From assembly GCF_050874005.1 (NCBI RefSeq), contig NZ_JBNMJV010000022.1:1-47258 (forward strand): a DNA stretch of 47,258 nucleotides. Reading direction: 5' to 3'. The stretch comes from Huintestinicola sp050874005 (lineage in GTDB: Bacteria > Bacillota > Clostridia > Oscillospirales > Ruminococcaceae). The notes beneath the pieces were generated by a model. It was not told the DNA's origin, ran no database searches, and saw nothing but the letters and a program-made list of their open reading frames with translations. Of this stretch, positions 41,379-47,258 are shown piece by piece. Within the stretch, counting starts at the first letter, position 1, and every line of letters begins with the position of its first letter. A program made the position numbers and the translations under genes.

Positions 41379-42734
41379 TTATTCCGCTTTTCTGTCCCTG
41401 AAATATTTCTTGAAGGAAAGCACCGCCAGCACCACCGAAAGCGCCGCCGCAAGATAATCCGTCACAGGCTGAGCAAACGCAAGGGAACGTGCCGTGCCGA
41501 AAACGGCGTTGAATGTAAACAGCACAGGCATAAAAAGCAGTCCCTGACGGCTTATGGAAAGGATAAGTGAGGGAACAGCCGCTCCCATTGCCTGAATGGT
41601 GTTTATCATAACGAAAAGCACACCTAAAATGGGTCCCGAGATGATATAGATACGGGCAAACTGCATTCCATAGTCATATGCGCTTGGCTCATCGAGGAAT
41701 GCGCTTACCATAGGACCTGCAAATACGTAGCATATGACCGTCATCACCACGCTGAGGGAGACCGCAAAAACAAGTGAAAATTTCAGTATGCTCTTGAACC
41801 TTTCTCTGTTTCCCGCACCGAAATTATAGCCGAGCAGAGGCTGTACACCCGTACCCAGACCGATAAGGAGCATTACGGCTATCATATTTACCTTCATCGC
41901 CACGCCGAGACCTGCCACAGCCATATCCCCGTGATTTGTCATAAGGTTGTTTATGACAACATTCGAGATGCTCATAAGCATACTGTTGAGAGACGCAGGC
42001 ACGCCGATAGCAAGCACTCCCGACGCTATCCCCTCCCCTGCCTTGTAAAGCTTAGGGTCAATGGTGAGCATTGATCTTCCGCTAACAAAGTGGAATATGT
42101 AAAACAATGCGCTGAGGACGTTTCCTATGGTGGTGGCAGCCGCCGCTCCGCCCACGTTCATATGAAGTCCAAGTATCATTATGGGGTCGAGAATGATGTT
42201 GGCAAGATTTCCGATTATCATTCCTGCCATAGCCGTGCCTGCCTTGCCCTCCGCACGGATAATTGAGCTGAATGCATTGCCGATAACAAGAAAAGGTATG
42301 CCGTAGGAAACTATTTTAAGGTACTCCACCACATAATCAAAGGTGTCCGAGCTTGCTCCCACTATCCTTGCCACAGGCTCTGCCGCAAGGTTTATAAGGA
42401 GCATTCCGAAAACTCCCGCAGCCGCCGATGTCCAGAAACAGAAGGAGCAGGCGTGCATAGCCTTTTCCTTCTTGCCCTCGCCCAAAAGTCTTGAGATAAG
42501 GGACGTTCCGCCTATGCCGAATAACATTCCCACCGCCATAAAAAGCAGGAACGCAGGTGTGGCAAGGGAAACTGCCGCCACCATATAAGCATTCTTGGTC
42601 TGACCGATGAAAAAGGTGTCCGCAAGATTATAGACAAGCACCATAAGCATACTGATTATGGACGGGATAACATTCAGCATTACCGCCTTGGGAACGGGTG
42701 CATTTTCAAAAATATCTGCCGCTTTGCTGTTCAA
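41379..42734 (-). CDS. MATE-family efflux transporter
   Basis: 451 residues with 12 helices in two similar halves. The N-terminal PKAVMLNVIPSIISMLMVLV and DTFFIGQTKNAYMVAAVSLA, and the later ALGVG-type segment MAVAGLGVAMKVNM, are typical of Na+/H+-driven MATE (DinF/NorM-like) exporters. It expels drugs or metabolites; the substrate is unknown. The start is TTG (42732-42734): GGAGGT lies seven bases before it and no ATG fits. It reads toward the GH94 gene but ends at its own terminator. Confidence 0.93.
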   Translation of the reverse strand: MNSKAADIFENAPVPKAVMLNVIPSIISMLMVLVYNLADTFFIGQTKNAYMVAAVSLATPAFLLFMAVGMLFGIGGTSLISRLLGEGKKEKAMHACSFCFWTSAAAGVFGMLLINLAAEPVARIVGASSDTFDYVVEYLKIVSYGIPFLVIGNAFSSIIRAEGKAGTAMAGMIIGNLANIILDPIMILGLHMNVGGAAAATTIGNVLSALFYIFHFVSGRSMLTIDPKLYKAGEGIASGVLAIGVPASLNSMLMSISNVVINNLMTNHGDMAVAGLGVAMKVNMIAVMLLIGLGTGVQPLLGYNFGAGNRERFKSILKFSLVFAVSLSVVMTVICYVFAGPMVSAFLDEPSAYDYGMQFARIYIISGPILGVLFVMINTIQAMGAAVPSLILSISRQGLLFMPVLFTFNAVFGTARSLAFAQPVTDYLAAALSVVLAVLSFKKYFRDRKAE

Positions 42735-43042
42735 AGTGATAACCTCCGTATATAGATAGTCATATAAATTTTATTTTACCACATTTTCATTAAGTAAATA
42801 TTATATTTATGTGTCTTTATATTAAACGACATTATGACTTAATGCAGGGTATAAAAATTACCGCCGATGAAAAAATATTATTCAAAACATTACGGGCAGA
42901 TTAAAAAGCTGAGCCTGCGGTGACAGTTAAATGAAAATTAGGTTAAAATCATTGACGGCAAACCGGGAATATGCTACAATAAAGCAAGAGAAAAATTTAC
43001 CGGTTTAATATACTTTTTAAGGTTAAGGATGGAATAAGGATT
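42735..43042. other. Divergent intergenic region MATE / J-domain gene
   Basis: 308 AT-rich bases. They hold the promoter at 42952-42980 (plus) and, near 42909, a 12-base echo of the interspersed repeat (GCTGAGCCTGCG). Nothing else is supported. Confidence 0.6.
42952..42980 (+). promoter_or_regulatory. Promoter of the J-domain operon
   Basis: TTGACG (42952-42957), 17 bp, TACAAT (42975-42980). Confidence 0.75.
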
Positions 43043-43741
43043 ATGAGCGATCCCTATAAGGTGCTTGGAATAGAGCGAGGAGCAAGCGAGGACGAGATCA
43101 AGAAGAAATACCGCAGCCTTGTAAAGCAGTATCACCCCGACCTGCACCCCAACGACCCCGAAGCTGCCCGCAAAATGAGCGAGATAAATGAAGCCTACGA
43201 GATGATAAAGTCGGGTGAGGCTGACGCATACCGTGGCGGACAGTCCTATTCGGGCGGTCAGTCCTACTCATCCGGGGGCTACAGCACGGGCGGGACCACA
43301 TACACCTACGGTGATATGGACGATTTTCTCAATTCGTTCTTCGGCGCATTCGGCTTCGGCACGGCGGCTTCACAGATGAACGAAGGCGAGATATACGAAA
43401 AGGTGAGCCGCTATATTGCGGAAGGCGACCTTTCCGCCGCCGCTTCCCTGCTCAACAGGATAGTTATGAGGGGCGGAAAATGGTATTACTATGCAGCTCA
43501 GGTTAGCAGCGCCTCGGGAGAGTATGCGGACGCTGTGCGCTATGCCGATGAAGCAAGGCGCTCAGACCCCTCCGACCCCGATTATGCGGAGCTTTCCGCC
43601 GAATATCACAGGCGGTATGACAAGGCTCTTAAACGTCAAAGAATACTCCCCTCCATTCTTTCGGCGGTCACTATGCTGCTTGTGCTTACATTTATTGTAA
43701 GAATGGTCCTTTCTATTTTCGGCTTTCTGTTTTTAATGTAA
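43043..43741 (+). CDS. Membrane-anchored J-domain protein
   Basis: 232 residues. N-terminal J domain (1-60) with the HPD motif in YHPDLHPNDPEAARKMSEIN, which stimulates DnaK. A linker rich in Gly, Ser and Tyr (65-95) follows, then a helical region (about 110-195) that may be TPR-like, and a C-terminal helix (about 207-230, SAVTMLLVLTFIVRMVLSIF). It lacks the zinc and substrate-binding domains of DnaJ, so it is a specialised co-chaperone that brings DnaK to the membrane. First gene of a three-gene plus-strand run. Confidence 0.92.
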   Translation: MSDPYKVLGIERGASEDEIKKKYRSLVKQYHPDLHPNDPEAARKMSEINEAYEMIKSGEADAYRGGQSYSGGQSYSSGGYSTGGTTYTYGDMDDFLNSFFGAFGFGTAASQMNEGEIYEKVSRYIAEGDLSAAASLLNRIVMRGGKWYYYAAQVSSASGEYADAVRYADEARRSDPSDPDYAELSAEYHRRYDKALKRQRILPSILSAVTMLLVLTFIVRMVLSIFGFLFLM

Positions 43742-43768
43742 CTTAATTTTTGAACCGAGGTCTTTATT

Positions 43769-44173
43769 ATGGAAAAATTCAGGAACAAATTCATAGCCTT
43801 TATGTACGGCAGAAACGGTCCCGACAAGCTTTACAGGGCGTCCGTTGCCGTATTTATGGTGCTTGCGGTCATAAATATTTTTGTACATTCCGTTATTCTC
43901 AGCGTGATAAGCTGGGCGCTGTTCATATGGACGATGTTCCGCTGTTTTTCAAAGAACGTATATAAGCGGAGTCAGGAAAATCAGGCATATCTGCGGCTTG
44001 AGGAAAAGGTCGTAAAGAAATTCGGTATGACAAAGACAATGCTCACCGACAAGGAGCACTGCTATAAAAAATGCAGACACTGCAAGGCATATCTGAGACT
44101 GCCGAAACGTTCGGGCACACACACAGCCGTATGCCCCAAATGCGGCGAAAAAATCACGGTAAAGATCAGGTGA
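43769..44173 (+). CDS. Membrane protein with C-terminal zinc ribbon
   Basis: 134 residues. One hydrophobic region of two short helices (about 23-60), then a basic stretch, then CRHCKAYLRLPKRSGTHTAVCPKCG: two CxxC pairs forming a zinc ribbon near the C-terminus (about 105-128). It follows the J-domain gene by 27 bases and precedes the TSUP gene by 8, so all three are probably one transcript. No function is known; a link to protein quality control at the membrane is inference from the neighbour. Confidence 0.85.
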   Translation: MEKFRNKFIAFMYGRNGPDKLYRASVAVFMVLAVINIFVHSVILSVISWALFIWTMFRCFSKNVYKRSQENQAYLRLEEKVVKKFGMTKTMLTDKEHCYKKCRHCKAYLRLPKRSGTHTAVCPKCGEKITVKIR

Positions 44174-44181
44174 ACCTTTAA

Positions 44182-44955
44182 ATGCTTACAACAATTATCG
44201 TCTGTCTCCTTGCAGGTCTGGGAGCAGGTCTGGGAACAGGCTTTGCGGGAATGAGCGCAGCGGCGGTCATAACGCCTATGCTGGTCACATTCCTTGATAT
44301 CCCAGCCTATGAGGCGGTAGGCGTGGCTCTGGCTTCTGACGTGCTTGCAAGCGCAGTTTCAGCATACACCTATGGCAAAAACAAAAATCTTGACATAAGA
44401 AACGGCATTATTATGATGGGTGCCGTACTTGTGTTCACTATGGTGGGAAGTTATGTTGCAAAGCTTGTTCCGAACAGGACGATGGGCAGCTTTTCGGTGT
44501 TTATGACATTTCTTCTCGGAATAAAATTTATCGTTAAGCCCGTTATGACCACAAAAGAAACTATGAACAGCGTTTCTGGGAAAAAGCGTGTGATACAGTC
44601 CCTTGTGTGCGGCAGTATGATAGGCTTTATCTGCGGATTTATCGGCGCAGGCGGCGGAATGATGATGCTCCTTATCCTCACAAGCGTGCTTGGCTACGAG
44701 CTTAAAACTGCTGTGGGTACCAGTGTTTTCATAATGGCGTTCACCGCTTTTACAGGTGCCGCCGCACATATGGTCATAGGCGGTATGCCCGATATGACGG
44801 TGCTTGTCCTTTGCGTGGTGTTTACGCTTATATGGGCACGTATCGCCGCCAAATTCGCTAACAAGGCTTCTCCCGAGGTACTTAACCGTGTTACGGGAGT
44901 GGTGCTTGCGGTGCTGGGTCTTTCCATAATGGCAGTCAATATTTTTATAAAATAA
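44182..44955 (+). CDS. TSUP-family (TauE/SafE) anion exporter
   Basis: 257 residues with about eight helices in two repeats. The family motif is seen in both halves: GLGAGLGTGFAGMSAAAVITP at the start (split over helix 1) and IGFICGFIGAGGGMMMLLIL in the middle (about 150-170). TSUP proteins move sulfite, sulfoacetate or related sulfur anions across the membrane. AGGTGAA stands before the ATG. A terminator follows. Confidence 0.92.
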   Translation: MLTTIIVCLLAGLGAGLGTGFAGMSAAAVITPMLVTFLDIPAYEAVGVALASDVLASAVSAYTYGKNKNLDIRNGIIMMGAVLVFTMVGSYVAKLVPNRTMGSFSVFMTFLLGIKFIVKPVMTTKETMNSVSGKKRVIQSLVCGSMIGFICGFIGAGGGMMMLLILTSVLGYELKTAVGTSVFIMAFTAFTGAAAHMVIGGMPDMTVLVLCVVFTLIWARIAAKFANKASPEVLNRVTGVVLAVLGLSIMAVNIFIK

Positions 44956-44961
44956 TTTTTG

Positions 44962-44989
44962 GCTCTCTCCGAAATGGAGGGAGCTTTTT
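44962..44989 (+). terminator. Terminator after the TSUP gene
   Basis: GCTCTCTCC pairs with GGAGGGAGC around GAAAT, followed by five Ts. Confidence 0.85.
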
Positions 44990-45015
44990 GTATATATAAG
45001 ACAAATATTATTCAC

Positions 45016-45044
45016 TTGGATTGTACACTTCTACAAAATATAAA
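45016..45044 (+). promoter_or_regulatory. Possible promoter of the VWA gene
   Basis: TTGGAT (45016-45021), 17 bp, TATAAA (45039-45044). Moderate match. Confidence 0.5.
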
Positions 45045-45121
45045 TTTACTTGAAAAATTTTCCTTTTCAAAATTGTATATCATACAGAACGTTCAAATAC
45101 ATCACAGAAAGGATAATGCAT

Positions 45122-47110
45122 ATGAAAAAGAAGATCTCGGCAATACTTGCAGCGGCAATGGCAATAAGCTGCGCAGGAGCATTTCCCGCAGAAGCACGTT
45201 CACAGATCGACACAGACGATCTCCCCACCCTTTTCTCAAGCAAAAATGACGAAAGCGCAATACTCAAATTCAAGAAAACCAGACCCAAGCTCACCGCAGA
45301 GAGCAGAGAGGACTATTACTATTCCTCTGTGGAGAGCCGCACCCTTAAATGGGAGCCTGTGGACAACGCTCTTCTCTACTACGTTTACGCAAAGCCCTCA
45401 GACAAGAAAAGCTATGAAAAGATAGGTGCGACCTATGACACGGAGTTTTTCACCACCTATTCCATAACCACTTCCTACTGTATAAGAGCCGTTTCCTACG
45501 ACGATACCGACCAAAAGATAGTCAGCAGGACGTCAAACAAGATAACCCTGAAATACCGTGCAAATCGTCCCACTCCCTATTATGCCGCTGATGCGGGAGA
45601 GGGTGTTGATTATGAATACGAGGAAGAAGTGCTTGAGGAAGCAGAATATGACTATGCCCTCGAGCCTGCCGCTCCTGCAGTAAGCACATCGGTGAAGGGA
45701 GGCTATTATCCGACGGCAGACTACAACACCGAAGAATATTCCCACTCCGAGGAATGCGGATTTAAAAATGCCTCCACCGACCCCGTCTCCACCTTTGCCG
45801 CAGACGTGGACACCGCCTCCTATGCAAATATCCGCAGACTCATAAACGACAGAAGCACAATTCCCGAGGACGCTGTGCGTATCGAGGAAATGATAAACTA
45901 TTTCGATTACGGATACGATACGGACACGAAATACACCCGCAAGCTTGACACATTTTCCGTTTATTCCGAGATAGCAGACTGTCCCTGGAACAAGGACGCA
46001 AAGCTTCTTCAGCTGGGCATCGAAGCTTATGCTCCCGAGGAAACGCCAAATTCAAATCTTGTATTTCTTGTAGACGTTAGCGGCTCGATGGATAACAAGG
46101 ATAAGCTGCCGCTGGTAAAGGAGTCCATTGAAATGCTTACCGAAAATATGAGCGCAGATGATACCATATCCATTGTAACCTATTCGGGCGAGGAAAAGGT
46201 GGTGCTTGCAGGAGCAAACGCAGGCTGTATCAATGCAATAACCGACCTTTCCTCCTGTATGGAAGCGGGCGGCTGCACCAACGGCGAAAGTGGTATAAAT
46301 GCGGCATATGAAATAGCCGAGAAATACTTTATCGAGGGCGGCAACAACCGCATTATCCTCTGCACCGACGGCGATCTTAACGTGGGCATTTCCGACGAGG
46401 GAGAGCTTAAAAAGCTTATTGAGAAAAAACGTGAAAGCGGCGTATTCTTTACCGTTTTAGGCTACGGCAAGGGAAACATCAAGGACAACAAGATGGAAAC
46501 TCTTGCAGACAACGGCAACGGCAGCTATCACTACATCGACTGCTCCGACGAAGCTGCGAAGGTGCTCATCGAAGAGCGCACCGAGAATATCATCACAGCC
46601 GCAAAGGACGTTAAAATTCAAGCTGAGTTCAATCCCGAAAAAGTAAAGTCTTATCGTCTTATAGGATATGACAACAGGCGCCTTGGCAACGAGGATTTTG
46701 ACAATGACGTCAAGGACGGCGGCGAGGTCGGCGCAGGTCAGAGCATAACGGTGCTTTACGAGATTATCCCTGCGGACACGGGAGCTGAGAGCAGCCTTAA
46801 ATATCAGAAGTCCACAGGCTCAAAGGAATGGTGCACCGTAAAAATACGCTATAAGGAGCCTGACGGCAGCAAGTCAAAGCTTGTTTCCGCAGCAGTTGAC
46901 GACAGCTTTGTACACTACACTCCAAGCAGCAGAATGAAGCTTGCAGGTGCTGCAGCGATGTTCGGAATGTACCTCAAAGACAGTGAATACAAGGGCAGTT
47001 CGCATCCCGACAATGCAAGAAAGCTTTTATCCGGACTGAAAAGCTCCGGCGCACAGAGCTTTGATACGCTGATAGAACACTATATACAGTACTATTCTGA
47101 ACTTGAATGA
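45122..47110 (+). CDS. Secreted VWA-domain protein (YfbK-like) with N-terminal FN3-like domain
   Basis: 662 residues from the ATG at 45122, chosen because GAAAGGA lies eight bases upstream and the product then starts with a signal peptide (MKKKISAILAAAMAISCAGA). Residues about 50-145 look like a fibronectin type III domain (LKWEPVDNALLYYVYAK). An acidic linker follows. From about 205 the YfbK layout begins: STFAADVDTASYANIRRLI, the MIDAS motif FLVDVSGSMD (Asp about 318), a Thr in CTNGESG and Asp in LCTDGDLNVGI, then the C-terminal DUF3520-like part. The MIDAS site binds a metal ion and protein ligands. No sortase or membrane anchor is seen. Probably a surface or matrix protein. Confidence 0.92.
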   Translation: MKKKISAILAAAMAISCAGAFPAEARSQIDTDDLPTLFSSKNDESAILKFKKTRPKLTAESREDYYYSSVESRTLKWEPVDNALLYYVYAKPSDKKSYEKIGATYDTEFFTTYSITTSYCIRAVSYDDTDQKIVSRTSNKITLKYRANRPTPYYAADAGEGVDYEYEEEVLEEAEYDYALEPAAPAVSTSVKGGYYPTADYNTEEYSHSEECGFKNASTDPVSTFAADVDTASYANIRRLINDRSTIPEDAVRIEEMINYFDYGYDTDTKYTRKLDTFSVYSEIADCPWNKDAKLLQLGIEAYAPEETPNSNLVFLVDVSGSMDNKDKLPLVKESIEMLTENMSADDTISIVTYSGEEKVVLAGANAGCINAITDLSSCMEAGGCTNGESGINAAYEIAEKYFIEGGNNRIILCTDGDLNVGISDEGELKKLIEKKRESGVFFTVLGYGKGNIKDNKMETLADNGNGSYHYIDCSDEAAKVLIEERTENIITAAKDVKIQAEFNPEKVKSYRLIGYDNRRLGNEDFDNDVKDGGEVGAGQSITVLYEIIPADTGAESSLKYQKSTGSKEWCTVKIRYKEPDGSKSKLVSAAVDDSFVHYTPSSRMKLAGAAAMFGMYLKDSEYKGSSHPDNARKLLSGLKSSGAQSFDTLIEHYIQYYSELE

Positions 47111-47126
47111 TAATATAAGATAAAAA

Positions 47127-47155
47127 CTGAGCCGCTGCAATGTTCAGCGGCTCAG
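47127..47155 (+). terminator. Hairpin after the VWA gene
   Basis: CTGAGCCGCTG pairs perfectly with CAGCGGCTCAG around a 7-base loop. The following T-tract is weak (TTCAGCTT), so termination may be partial. Confidence 0.65.
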
Positions 47156-47199
47156 TTCAGCTTGTCGATAAAGTGCTATTATAAAAAAAATTGCACAAA

Positions 47200-47258
47200 C
47201 AAGGTCATAGTAAAAGTTTCGTCCACCTTTTCAAAGGTGGCAGGGGTCAAGGGGGCGG
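47200..47258. repeat. Repeat-like hairpin sequence at the right edge
   Basis: The sequence AAAGTTTCGTCCACCTTTTC, with the palindrome CCACCTTT-TC-AAAGGTGG (47223-47240) and a G-rich tail, resembles an intergenic repeat I associate with Ruminococcus genomes. It is cut by the window end, and no second copy is in the window. Confidence 0.4.

Noticed and set aside
1..47258. rRNA, tRNA, prophage or plasmid-origin features
   Set aside because: I read both strands for tRNA T-arm patterns, phage structural genes and replication proteins and saw none; a covariance-model scan would be decisive for small RNAs.

Overview
The window looks like chromosome of a low-to-mid GC, Gram-positive anaerobe of the Ruminococcus / Oscillospiraceae type. 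The evidence is strong AGGAGG-type ribosome sites, near-consensus TTGACA-17-TATAAT promoters, two T-box leaders (Trp and Val), a cellobiose phosphorylase (GH94) and alpha-xylosidase (GH31), a BceRSAB-like peptide-stress module, MltG, and no outer-membrane genes. The genus is inference. The window holds about 36 intact protein genes, several broken ones, and no rRNA or tRNA that I can see.

Layout. 1-5.3 kb: edge of a transposase, copies of an interspersed repeat, a sodium:solute symporter, an acyl-CoA synthetase and a secreted LRR/FN3 protein. 5.3-8.9 kb: a TetR regulator divergent from a Ca2+-type P-ATPase. 8.9-10.5 kb: two tandem paralogues with an Ada-like His/Cys cluster; the larger has an exonuclease domain interrupted by an in-frame TAA. 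10.6-12.3 kb: a Trp T-box and a lone trpB. 12.7-13.2 kb: remnants of a response regulator, a GHKL kinase and an ABC-2 permease, fused by deletion. 13.3-18.7 kb: response regulator, kinase, ABC ATPase, FtsX-like permease, a 50-codon membrane ORF and a GT51 glycosyltransferase, with a BceR-type operator before the ATPase gene. 18.8-24.2 kb: Val T-box, valS, a TPR membrane protein and folC.

24.2-25.8 kb holds the most unusual locus: an AT-rich three-gene cassette of a minimal ExbB/TolQ/MotA-like channel, an ExbD/TolR-like protein with the conserved membrane Asp and a coiled coil, and a second ExbD-like domain on a TM anchor without that Asp. It sits in an apparently single-membrane bacterium, without TonB or Tol partners. 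25.9-31.8 kb (minus): one housekeeping operon (thymidylate kinase, DUF2156, DJ-1, 5-formyl-THF cyclo-ligase, MltG, U32) plus a small protein whose ribosome site lies inside the upstream terminator hairpin.

32-42.7 kb: PPOX-fold protein, phospholipase-C-like hydrolase, AraC regulator, GH31 with a cre-like site at its start point, a lipoprotein, a surface protein, a 37-residue Cys-rich membrane peptide, GH94, and a MATE exporter. AAACGTTT palindromes occur twice, exactly 50 bp apart, at the GH94 promoter and once before the surface protein, which suggests a shared LacI-type regulator. 43-47.1 kb (plus): J-domain protein, zinc-ribbon membrane protein, TSUP exporter and a secreted VWA/FN3 protein. 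The right edge enters another repeat-like intergenic sequence.
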